NCBI GenBank assembly: GCA_026936325.1
Contig: JAPTHN010000018.1
Span: 9,815,658-9,879,657 of the forward strand
Reading direction: 5' to 3'
Origin: Platynereis dumerilii
Taxonomy: Eukaryota; Annelida; Polychaeta; Phyllodocida; Nereididae
Length of the DNA stretch: 64,000 nucleotides
Part shown: piece by piece, positions 1 through 10,100 of the stretch
How the letters are laid out: every line of letters begins with the position of its first letter
Position numbering within the stretch: position 1 is the first letter of the stretch
Position numbers and translations under genes: made by a program
Notes under the pieces: generated by a model
Seen by the model: only the letters and a program-made list of their open reading frames with translations
What the model was told of the DNA's origin: nothing
Databases searched by the model: none

Positions 1-897
1 TCATCAAGCTGCTTTTGTAACTCTGGATGAGTAAGTAAGTCTTAGTAACTTGTCATGTTTGGTGTCATTCTCGCACTTACTTTAACACAGCTGTGACCAG
101 TTGCATTATCTACATGTATAGCAGGGCAAATCAATATTAGTGGCTCAGCTGTTTTATGGGTGCAAAAGTCAGATTTATAGTTTTTGACACATCCCTCTGA
201 AAGATCAGGGGTACACATCCTCATAGCAATTTACCACATGCCTCTAGACACGATTCAGTGTAATTGGACAAACATCCACTTCCAAATGTGGCCAATAAGC
301 CAGCCTAATCCTGCTAATTACAGCCTCCCGGCCAACCCTTAGGCATGAAGGTGCAAGTTGGCTATCAAGGGCAGGTATCCCACAGGATAACTACTGTAAG
401 GCACATCTTAGTGTTGTGACTATCAAGGTGTCCACTGACACTGCTACAGACAGCACTAACAACTTCTCACACCAACCTTGTGGCCGGCAGTGAACTAATG
501 AGATGTCACGCTAAAAATACTAGAAGTTGATTAGTAGAGACTAACAGTGTTAAAGGAGAGACTGCGGAGAGCAGACAAGAACGATCAATCGAAAGCTGCG
601 GTTAGTCTTTTACAGCCAGGTCGGTGGTTGAGTGGTCATAGCTTGGGCCTGCTCCTCTGAAGGCCTTTGCTTGGATGGGTACAAACCCTGGATGGGAAAA
701 TAAGCGTAATTATACTGGACCTTCTAGAGCACAATGTAATCGGTAATATCTTTGAAAAAGTGCATTGGTAAGTTACACAATTACTTGTTGGTGAAATTAA
801 ACAGAAATTGACATTATGGATTACATTATTAGAAAAATAATAAACTTTATTAAATTAGCTTTGACTGAGTTGTTTTAAACCATAATGACACATTTAT
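1..897 (+). repeat. Diverged tandem-array unit (left-most)
   Basis: No gene is seen. This stretch holds, in order, the 'gaccag...attatc' block near 91-145, the 'aaacatccacttccaaatg' block near 268-400, the 'caaggtgtccactgacac' block near 424-530, and a degenerate SINE-like stretch near 604-760. The same blocks in the same order and strand recur near 3.25, 11.4, 16.3, 18.2 and 22.4 kb. Distance to the next copy (about 3150 bp) minus the 898-2209 insertion is about 1.84 kb. Origin of the unit is unknown. Confidence 0.7.
604..760 (+). repeat. Degenerate tRNA-derived SINE head within array unit
   Basis: The sequence 'tggttgagtggtcatagc' resembles a pol III box A, and about 45 bp later 'gggtacaaaccctgg' resembles a decayed box B (GGTTCGAATCC). 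Clearly homologous stretches lie at 14463-14745 and 18785-19022 at the same position in their array units, so the SINE was probably inserted before the units multiplied. It is too decayed to be a tRNA gene. Confidence 0.55.
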
Positions 898-1400
898 TAG
901 CGGGGCAGATTTGTCATGAATAGGGGAGTAATAGTGCATTTATACATAGAAGCATGAAACTTGGCACACAGTTTGACATCATCTTAAATAATATTTTTAG
1001 ATAGGGAGCCACTTCAGATTTGACCTGGTTGACCTGTGGCAGCCATTTTCCAAAATGGCGGCTAATTCTCTCGATTTCCTGCTTTCTGTGAAGTGCCTAT
1101 AGTTTGACCGTATGAAAGCAGTGCTCATTATTCATTCTATAGATCTAAAAAACATTTTCAATTGAATTCCAGATTGAACCAGGGAAATTTAGGGTGGCCA
1201 GGGTCCATTTTGTCAGAACTGTTGAAGAAAATGCACCATTTTCGCGGTTTCCCAATGTTTAGCGGAATCTCCATTAATATTTAAACAGAGTACATATTTG
1301 AATTCCTTGTAAAAAGATCTTTCGAATGAATGGTAGCATCCTTGGTTTCCATGAATCATTTGTCAAAATGAACTGAACACCGAAATCTTCAAAAAACATT

Positions 1401-1577
1401 TTATTTTAATTTTTTCCATTTTCATACCAGTAGCTACCATGGTATAAAAAGATTGTTGATATGAAGTGGTAGATAAGCCTTAGAAGGCTGGGTAACATCG
1501 TTTTGTAAAATCTGTTGTTCTTTATATATGTACCTGCCACTATAAATAAATAAATACAATACAATACAATACATACC
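1401..1577 (+). mobile_element. 5'-truncated LINE 3' end with (TAAA)n(CAATA)n tail
   Basis: Contains a small stem AGCCT-TAGA-AGGCT (1476-1489) followed by GGGT, a TGTAAAAT stretch, CCACTATAA and a simple-repeat tail. The plan matches the piece at 1683-1822 and the 3' end of the full-length LINE-A (stem 11007-11020). It lies near the centre of the foldback element, so it is a secondary insertion. No coding sequence remains. Confidence 0.55.
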
Positions 1578-1682
1578 AAATTTACGTAGCCCATTAATGC
1601 GGGTATTCATTTGAAAGCTCTTCTTGCAAGGAATTCAAATATTATTTGTGCTGCCACCTATGTATGTATTTTCAATGTAAAA

Positions 1683-1822
1683 TTATTTAAAGTGACAAAT
1701 AAGCCCATTGGGGCTGGGTGATTTTGTTTACTCATCTCTGTTTCGACTTGTATTATTATTCTGTAAAATGTCACTTGTCACTATAATAAAGATATCCTTA
1801 TCCTTATCCTTATCCTTATCCT
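1683..1822 (+). mobile_element. 5'-truncated LINE 3' end with (ATCCTT)n tail
   Basis: Contains the stem AGCCC-ATTG-GGGCT (1702-1715), then GGGT, TGTAAAAT, CACTATAATAAAG and a (ATCCTT)n tail. It interrupts the right arm of the foldback element: left-arm sequence matches both before and after this piece. The related piece at 1401-1577 has the same layout with a different tail. Confidence 0.55.
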
Positions 1823-2209
1823 ATGTAAATAATTTTGAGATTTATATAGAATTGGCGTAGTTATACGTAACCGCGAAATCCAGTATTTGAATATATATTT
1901 CTGCCAAAATCCATTCCAGCAAGGCTGGAAATGGTCCAGGCCATCAAAAAATGTTATGGTAATGTTCTTTTTACCTAAAGGAAGAATAAAAAACACTATT
2001 TGCATGTATTCTATTTGTAGGGACTACCCAGAAAGAAGCAAAATGGAAGAATTGACCGCCATTTTGGAAAATGGCTGCCAGTAGCCAACTAAGCTAAATC
2101 TGAGGTGGCTCCCTATCCAAATATTTTTGTAAAGATGTTTTTTAAGCGTGTGCCAAGTTTCACGCTTCGATGTAAAAATGCACTATTTTTTTACATATCT
2201 GCCCCGCTA

Positions 2210-4600
2210 TTATTGCCAGCAATGAGTTAACATGAATGCTTTGAATTTCCTTAATTTTACAAATGACCTCCCTGAAATTTCATAACATGAAACAACAGGT
2301 TGGCTTCATTTAAATCATAATTGATTACACACACTGCAATTGCCGACAACAGAAGTAGAGAACGTAGTTTAATATGCGTCATATGGCAGAATCAAGAGTT
2401 ACTGCATCAATCACAAAAACTGTGCCTTCCAGCAGATAATGCGTTTCCTACATTAGTACCTGCTCATTACTGGTCGGTCCGTGACTGCTAGCCTGTAACT
2501 GCTACACTGCACAATGTGCACATCCTTATTGAGAGAGCTATTTGAGAGTCTCTAGTTGAGGCACTGCTACTGCACCAACAACAGAACTAATGCTAATTTG
2601 ATCTCAAGGGATTTTATCAACATCCCCATGCACATTGGCCAAACTAACTCATCTCAAATATCTAATTGATAATCAATTGATTCAATTAATGTTGCCATTC
2701 ACATGACATGCAGTGCCAATAAGTTTGAATTAAATCAGTACTTCTGCTCCTCATTGCAATAATTTTATAAACAACAAAGTCTTACATCTCATCACTTATT
2801 GCATAGCATAGAGTTTTTGGTAAAAAGCAGTTTTCGAACACCTGTGATACTACCCTTTTGGCATCAGTAATAACAACTGTTGCATAGAGCAATTATAAGA
2901 GATTTGGGGCATAGATTTACCATAGGTTGACATACATTCATTATGTTGTGCATACCATGAATGTGTGCGTAAGTATCAACTGAAAATTACTATATTTTTG
3001 TGAACGGTTGCACACATTGTAACTGTTTGATTTAATAAATGAAGGCGTTTGACTGCAAAATGAAATGCCTTCTCTGTTAATAATTGGAAATCATACTGTA
3101 TGGGAGAATCGACAATTAAGAGACATAAATCCATATTGTCTGTCAACTAATTCTTGGATTATTAGACATCCAAACTTGCTACCACAGTTGCGAAGATGCT
3201 GTTGATAGTCCCCGGACAGTGATTTTATACGTGGACACTCACTGTAACACTGCCGTGACCAGATGCTCCATTATCTGGCTAGGTGTATCAATGTTAATGG
3301 CTCGAGACTAATCACTACAGTTTTTTGATCATAGTCTCCATTGCAGTTCTCGTTTACCATACCCTTACGAAAGATCAGTGGTAAAAATCTTCATAGCAAT
3401 TTAATACATGGCCCAGACATAATTCCATGTGATTTGACAAACATCCACTTACTGAATGTGGCCAATAAGCCAGCATTATCCTGCTAAAGGAGTATTTAGG
3501 CAACCCCAAAAGGCACGTAGGTGCAATTAGCCAGTATTTCACTAGGTCCTCTGACACTATTATTGAGAGATCTTACAAGTTTGCACAACAACCGAGTGGC
3601 AGTTAGTCGACGCATTATAGAACTACTTCATTCAGAACAATATGATTAACCTCTTGAGTGCTAGAAAGAAGATGATAATGTGGTGTGATCACATTTTAGA
3701 ATCATGAGTACCAATAATTATACTCTTCCAAATCAATGTAACAAATTTATGGCAAGCAATTCTAAATAAATGCTCCCGGAAATTCCATCACCAGACACAT
3801 TGACTTCATATAAAGTAAGATAGATCAAGCATCTCCAATTGCTAAGGGAAGTTAGAGACCATGAGTGGAATAAATTATATTTAGTATAAAGATTACAGAG
3901 GTTCCAATAACTACAGTGTCATTACCACAGGCTACAGCTAAATTTCTTTCATTATGAGTTATCCAGCATCCCCAAATTGCAAACAAGATAAAGTGAATAT
4001 GATATGAATGGTATTCAAGAATCAAGAGTACCATAAACATAAACTGTTCGTGCTCATAGTTAATACATTTCTCACATTACCTGCTCATTACTGATTGCTC
4101 TGTGACTGCTAGCCTATAACTGCTATGCTGCACATATTGAGAGAGCAATTGTTGTAATGCCTCTAGTTGAGGCATGGTTTTTGCCAAGAAGCCAGAATTC
4201 ATGCAAATTTTGATCTCCAGGGGTTTTACTGACATTCATCCGCACCTTGACCAAACTGAGTCCTCCAAAACCTTACCTCCTCATTAATGGCTGGTCCGTG
4301 TCTGCTGCTTAAAGTTCTTCAACAATGCACTCTTTACTGAGAGTACTAAATATTGGAATGTATCTAGTTGAGCCATCAATGCTGTGCCAATACCAGTACT
4401 CATGCAAATTTGATCTCCAAGGATTTCATTTACATCACCATACCCATTGGCCAAATGAAATCATCTCAGATATCTAATTGATAATTGTTATTTATTAAAT
4501 TGCATTGGACATGCACTGCATAAATTGAAATTTGATGATATAAAAATCTATAATACTGTATTTCTATTGACAGATGGACTCAAAGATTTTAAAGACACTG
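2210..4600 (+). repeat. Diverged tandem-array units
   Basis: No gene seen. Blocks in order: 'tgctcattactggtcggtcc' near 2460, 'gggattttatcaacatcc' near 2605, a stretch from 2830 to 3170 matching the triplicated region at 15.4-16.2 kb, the 'gaccagatgctccattatc' block at 3257, the 'aaacatccacttactgaat' block near 3440, and a further pair of the first two blocks near 4080-4500. The 3649-4090 part is almost identical to 16806-17255. A 62-codon open frame here (3852-4040, minus) is repeated identically there, but this follows from the DNA duplication and is not evidence of a gene. Confidence 0.7.
3649..4090 (+). repeat. High-identity patch shared with 16806-17255
   Basis: By direct comparison I see only two base differences over about 440 bp (gcaat/gcgat near 3757 and ttcaag/ttcgag near 4017). 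Sequence on either side of the patch in the two units is clearly more diverged, with indels. The pattern suggests recent gene conversion between units, or strong local constraint. Confidence 0.85.
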
Positions 4601-4867
4601 CAGTGGGCTTCGTATAATATCTTGATCCACTCTCCAAATAGCCTTGGTGGCCCAATCCCAATTAAATGAACACTTGTAGCCATAAAATTTTCAGAAATAC
4701 TACGCATGATATATTGCTACGGGAAAATAATTAATTTGGCAAGAAAAAAGGACCCTCATTTTTTACCCCTTGAGAGAAAACCATGTACCCCGATTGAAAA
4801 ACAACCCTTTTAGGCAACACATAAGATCTCTTAGTTGTACATCAGACGATTAAAATTCTCAAATTGT

Positions 4868-4968
4868 CAAACAACACTTGTCATATCTCATCAGCCCACT
4901 CTCTCTCTAATATCCTCGCAAGCACCAAGAATTAGGCTTTGAGGGCTGCACTTACCATATCTATTGAC
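4868..4968 (+). repeat. SINE 3' fragment
   Basis: The end 'gagggctgcacttaccatat' plus the preceding 'ctcatcagcccactctctct' aligns with the better-preserved SINE at 51760-52103, whose tail is (ATCT)n. Here the tail is a single TCTAT. It has decayed along with the array unit. Confidence 0.5.
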
Positions 4969-5675
4969 ATTAGAATTAGCCAAATTTAGTGTGGTGCAGT
5001 ATATATGTTTTATATGCTTATTCACAATTAAGGTAATTTGTTAACAATATCTCAATACTCCCTCACATGCCAATATTGCATGACGGCAAATTTAAACTGA
5101 ACATGATGGATAACATTATCTACAAACATAATAAACTTGATTTTATTGCTGGTTATTGGATTGTGTCAATGCAACATAACAAATTTATTGCAGGACATAA
5201 TTTAAACTGCGCTTAAATGCTCTAAACTGTCTCTCCTTTAACAAATGACCTCATTGAAATATCAATACCACACAGAGCAGATTGACTTAATTCAAAGTAT
5301 GGTCAAACATCCAGCAATTGCTGATAAGAGAAGTGAATGTGATATGAATGATATGGAAGAATCTAGAGACCCATTAACAAAAAATGTTCATGTTCACATA
5401 TAATGCGTTTCCTACATTACCTGCCTACATCTACTGCGCTGCACAGTGCACATCCTAAGTGAGAGAGCAATTGTAATGCCTTAATTAATAGGGGCATGGT
5501 TATTGCCAGGAAACCAGAAAGCATGCAAATTTGACCTCCAGGACTTTTATTAACATTCAGTGTCATTCGCCTGCACATTGGCCAAACTGACTCTTCTTAA
5601 ACCTTACCTGCTCATTAATGGCGAACGTTTGTATACACTGCTCATCCTTAGGCCTATCTACAATGCTAAATATTG

Positions 5676-5823
5676 GGCTCAAGTTAAGTATCCAACTATT
5701 AGTGACCTCCCTGGACTGAATAAGTGGCAGGATTGGTTGAAAAGGTGTGAACAACTGTGAATAAGCCAATCCTGTTGCTTATTCAGTCCAGGGACACTAA
5801 CACTTGGATACTTAACTTGAGCC
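5676..5823. mobile_element. Short hairpin (MITE-like) insertion
   Basis: Two inverted arms of roughly 60 bp, starting 'ggctcaagttaagtatccaa' and ending with its complement, are separated by about 20-25 bp. Arms match with a few mismatches. Related array units lack this hairpin at the equivalent point between 'taaatattg' and 'attttattaacatcgc', so it is an insertion or a local inverted duplication. No target duplication is clear. Confidence 0.6.
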
Positions 5824-6191
5824 ATTTTATTAACATCGCACTAAGCATACTGCCAAATTAACTCATCTCGGACATCTAATAGGTGATAGATATTATTCAT
5901 TTATTCACTACAACTAATGTCAGTAAAACGTTATTTTTACTTCTGCACTTCTTGATATATGCACTCAAAGGCGTAATACAATCTGCAAAGTACACAATAT
6001 AATATCAAGATGCACTCTCCCAATGGCCTTTATGGCTCAATCCCAGTCAAATTGTCAAATTTTTGCCATGAAAAAGTGAAAAGTGCCCATTACGAAAATA
6101 AAAAATTTGGTGAAAATTTTTTTATATGCATGTATTGGACTTTTTTTTTGCAAAGCAATGGCCAGTCTAATTCAAACAATGTTCCTTTAAA

Positions 6192-7163
6192 ATGTCATTT
6201 GGAAGAAAAGGAAGAACAGCTACAAGATCCCAATCTCATCTTCCTGTATTACAGCCCTCCCAGACTCCCTCACCCAAGACTCCCTCTGGAAGAAGCAAAA
6301 TGAATGCCCCAGCAAATATTGAAAATTTATTGAAAGAACTGTCAAATGACTTGAAGTCCCATATCAAGTCAGAAATTGAACAATTGAAAATTCATTTTGA
6401 GAACAAATTTAAAGAAGCCATGGACTACGTAGACAAAGAAGTAGGAGCAGTTGCTCAACGATTAAATAGTGTCGAAGAAAAAGTGAACAAAATTGACAAT
6501 TTCCAAATGAAAAGCTTAGAATTCGATCCTGTGAACACTATCATTGCTGACAACGTTCCCTATGATGAAAACGAAACAATTGACATTTTGAAAGACAAAG
6601 TTACACGAATGATAAGACGTGACCTCGCAGTGAATGTGCCAATTGTTCGTGTGTTGAGAATGAAGGAAGGACCCCCGAAAGTGACCAGATTTGGTATGTT
6701 GAAAAAACCTGGTCTAGTCAAAGTTCAATTGAACTCGGTTGAAGATAAAGTACAGATCTTGAGGCAGAAGCAGAACATCAAGAATTCGCCCGAATTTAGT
6801 AAAGTATTCATCAGATCATCAAAACCGCATGCAGAGAGACTGATGGAGCAAAATTTGAGAACGATACTTGACCTATTGCCCGACGGAAACGAATACTTCA
6901 TTACTGGAAACGGAAGACTCGTGAAAAACAACTGGCCCAGATACAACAATTATGTCCCACCATCAGCACCCCCCATGCCCAACAACGCAACACTTGAAAA
7001 AGAAGAACATGGTCAACAATTTCTAGAGCACGAAACAAATCGCGAACACATGCGCCCTCTCCAAAACGATCGCCCATTCCAGAACAATCTACACCAACAC
7101 CACATGCCCTCCCGTCAAGATGATCGCCCCCTCAGAAACAACTTTTGGAACCAAAGACATTAG
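6192..7163 (+). CDS. LINE-A ORF1 protein (coiled coil plus RRM-like nucleic-acid-binding domain)
   Basis: A 323-residue protein, expected to bind the element's RNA and form the ribonucleoprotein used in retrotransposition. Residues 1-35 are basic and Ser/Thr/Pro-rich. Residues about 40-105 are charged heptad-like sequence (LLKELSNDLKSHIKSEIEQL), a probable trimerising coiled coil. Residues about 110-210 look like the RRM and C-terminal region of L1-type ORF1 proteins, with TIIADNVPYDENETIDILK as the first strand and helix and 'GLVKVQLNSVEDKVQIL' further on. The C-terminus is rich in Asn, His, Arg and Pro. ATG 6192 is the first in-frame start; an alternative ATG at 6300 would drop the basic leader. 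The protein ends at UAG 7161-7163, directly followed in the same frame by ORF2. Confidence 0.85.
   Translation: MSFGRKGRTATRSQSHLPVLQPSQTPSPKTPSGRSKMNAPANIENLLKELSNDLKSHIKSEIEQLKIHFENKFKEAMDYVDKEVGAVAQRLNSVEEKVNKIDNFQMKSLEFDPVNTIIADNVPYDENETIDILKDKVTRMIRRDLAVNVPIVRVLRMKEGPPKVTRFGMLKKPGLVKVQLNSVEDKVQILRQKQNIKNSPEFSKVFIRSSKPHAERLMEQNLRTILDLLPDGNEYFITGNGRLVKNNWPRYNNYVPPSAPPMPNNATLEKEEHGQQFLEHETNREHMRPLQNDRPFQNNLHQHHMPSRQDDRPLRNNFWNQRH
7161..7163 (+). promoter_or_regulatory. In-frame UAG between ORF1 and ORF2: candidate readthrough stop
   Basis: ORF1 and ORF2 share a reading frame and are separated only by this TAG (context CAT TAG GAC). Downstream in frame there is no ATG until 8253, which is after the whole endonuclease domain; endonuclease motifs begin only 13-14 codons after the stop. 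Occasional readthrough giving an ORF1-ORF2 fusion, or initiation at a non-AUG codon, would be needed to make a complete ORF2. Mutation of an original AUG is the alternative. Confidence 0.6.
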
Positions 7164-10100
7164 GACAATCCCCAGCCCTCTTTTTGTGATTTAAATTTTG
7201 CATCATGGAATATAAATGGATGGACAGATAGAAAGAGTGACAATTTTATTAGCATTATTAATGAATTGAATTTTGATATATTAGTTTTAATTGAAACACA
7301 TCTGAAACCAAATGATAAAATTGAAATTTCCGGATATGAAACATATTGTAATAATAGAACTCATAGACATGTCAACTCAAGACGTAACTTTGGTGGAATT
7401 GCTGTCATTTTTAAAAACTCTTTTTTAAACAAATTCAAGATAGAATGCAAAGGTATTCTTGAAGGTATCTCAGTATTTATAATTTCACATGAGGATACTT
7501 CTTATAAATTTTTATTTGTTGCTGTATATTTACCACCTGAAAATTCCCCATGGGGTAGAAATGCGGAAGAATTCTTTGAATTTATTACAAATGTGATTTA
7601 CCAAAATGCTGATGAATGTGATTCTGTGTACTTGTGTGGTGATTTTAATGCTAGAATTGGATCCAAGCAAGATATTATATCAGTGTTAGACAATGTACCA
7701 GAAAGGAAAAATCTAGACAAAATATCAAACAAACACGGTGAAGCTTTAATTGAATTTTTGTTGGAAAACAAATTATGTGTTATAAATGGACGTTTGAATA
7801 ACGAAAATGATAATTATACTTTTATTTCTACCAGAGGGAAATCTGTTGTAGATTATTTTATTACATCCATTGACAGCTTTAATACTTGTGTAGCTTTTAA
7901 AGTACTTAATTCTAAAAATATATTTGAAGATGTATGTAATATCCAAAATGCTGATATATCTGGTTGTATTCCTGACCACTCATTACTAAACATAACTGTT
8001 AGAATACCAGTAATAGATCTGTCAACAATACACACTCCTGATTCCATTGATATAACAAGTGATGATATTTTTAATCACGTACCATATACTTACTTTAAGC
8101 GATTTCAAATAAATGATATTCCTGAACAATTTCTTTCATCAAACCAAGTAAATTTTGATTTTCATTATATTTTAGAAAAAATTGAACAATGTTCAAATCT
8201 CAATGATATAGATAGTGTGTATGCTAATCTATGTGAAATTTACTATCAAGAAATGGACAAGTGTTTTAAAAAAAAGAAGATATTACCAAATCAGAAAAAA
8301 GGTTTAAAAAAATGTTGTAAGCCTTTTTGGTGTGATGAACTGCAATCTTTATGGAATATCTTACGAGAAAAAGAAGATGTTTTCTTAAAAGAACAAAAAA
8401 ATAACAGAAGGGAGGAAAGACTTGATTTTTATGATGCTCAAAATAATTTTGATCGAACGTATAGAAAACTAGAGAGGAAATTTAAAAAGGAAAACTTGGA
8501 AAAAATAGAAAATATTTCTGTCAAAGATCCAAATGAATTTTGGAAACTATTGAAAAATCTTGGTCCTAAAAAGAAATATTGTATTCCTATTGAAATTTAT
8601 GATGAAAATGGAAATGTAGTTAATTCACATCATGCTGTAATGAACAAATGGAAAAATGATTATCATGGATTATATAATGAAAATTTGGTTAATTGTAATT
8701 TTGATGAGAACTTTTATCAAGAAGTAACTGATAATCTGTCATATTTAAGAAATGTTACAATTGGTCTAGAAGGTTTGAATCATGAATTTTCTGAATACGA
8801 GGTTCACAAAATTGTCATGAATACAAAAAATAATAAGGCTGTAGGTCTTGATAGTATACCATATGAAATTCTAAAAAATATGATATCCATTCAAACTTTA
8901 ACCTCTTTATTTAATAAAATCTTTTATTTATGCATCATCCCCGAATATTGGAAATTTGGAATCATTATGCCTATACCCAAGTCTTCGCTTTCTGATCCTA
9001 GAATTCCCCTTCAATACCGTGGCATTACACTCTTATCAACAATTTATAAGATTTTCACTGCTGTATTGAACAATCGACTTATAAATGTTGCAGAGAATGA
9101 AAAGGTGTATAAAGACGAACAAAATGGTTTCAGAAGGAAAAGGTCATGTTTAGAACATATTTTCAGTATAACATCCATTATTAGAAATAGGAAAATTAAA
9201 AAATTACCTACATTTGTTTGTTTTGTTGATTTTGAAAAAGCTTTTGACAGAGTAAATAGAAATTTGCTATTTCACAAATTACTGAATTATGGTGTATCTG
9301 GTAAATTTCTTGATATATTGAAATGTATTTATACTGATGCAAATGCAGGTGTTTGTGTTAATGGATATATTAGCAATTGGTTTGAAGTTAATCAAGGAGT
9401 AAGACAAGGTGATTCTTTGTCAGCAACTCTGTTTGGTTTATTTATAAATGATATTGTGGACGAGTTCAATGATTGCATTGGTGTTAAAATTGGAGACACA
9501 AATTTGAAATGTTTGTTATATGCTGATGATATAGTGTTAATAAGTGAGACTGAGACTGATTTACAGAATATGATATGTAAACTTGAAAACTGGTGTTGCA
9601 AATGGAAAATGAAAGTTAACATTGATAAATCAAAAATAATGCATTTCAGAAATAAGACTCAAACTAAATCAGACTACAAATTTGTTTATGGTGATGATGA
9701 AGTTTGTTACGTGGAAAAATACAAGTATTTAGGCACAATTCTAGATACCCATCTAAACTTCGAATTAACAGCTGATTCACTGGCAAATTCAGCTAACAGA
9801 GCACTAGGAAGTTTATGTACAAAATTCAAAGCAAACAATGGTTTTGGATATAAGACTTATACTAAATTATATGATTCAGGAATTGTTCCAATTTTAGATT
9901 ATGCAGCTGGAGTTTGGGGTTTTAATGTTTCTAAAAGAAGTGAAATTGTCCAGAACAGAGCCATAAGATTCTTTTTAGGAGTTCACAGATTTGCATCAAA
10001 TTTAGCTATTAATGGGGACATGGGATGGATTTCTTGTATTACACGTCATAAGTTAGAAATGTTGCGATTATGGAACAGATTATTGAACATTGAGAATGAT

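Larger units (their letters stand above)
898..2209. mobile_element. Foldback TIR element, non-autonomous, with TTAT target duplication
   Basis: The two ends are inverted copies starting TAGCGGGGCAGAT, and the inversion continues inward for several hundred bases as diverged arms (for example the 'agggagccacttcagattt' stretch near 1006 and its complement near 2105). It is flanked by TTAT on both sides. Array copies near 3760, 12340 and 14835 show the uninterrupted 'acaaatttatkgc' site, which supports the boundaries. No transposase ORF is present. Two short LINE 3' ends lie inside. The superfamily is uncertain, since a 4-bp duplication fits more than one. Confidence 0.75.
4601..6138 (+). repeat. 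Diverged tandem-array unit(s)
   Basis: No gene seen. Near 4625 and 6010 lies the block 'gcctttatggctcaatccc', also seen near 12825 and 17795. A decayed SINE 3' part ('gagggctgcacttaccatat') lies near 4948. The 'gatctccagg' block occurs near 5535 and again near 5825, with a hairpin insertion between. At 6131-6138 the sequence TGTATTGG is the left target duplication of LINE-A. Confidence 0.65.

Noticed and set aside
1790-1822. Telomere-like repeat
   Set aside because: The (ATCCTT)n run is the simple-repeat tail of a LINE 3' end and does not match TTAGGG-type telomeres.
898-2209. Long terminal repeat element
   Set aside because: The terminal copies are inverted rather than direct, and no gag/pol sequence is present.
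3852-4040. Identical 62-codon open frame at 3852-4040 and 17017-17205, suggesting a conserved small protein
   Set aside because: The entire 440-bp DNA patch is duplicated almost without change, so identity of the frame carries no coding information.
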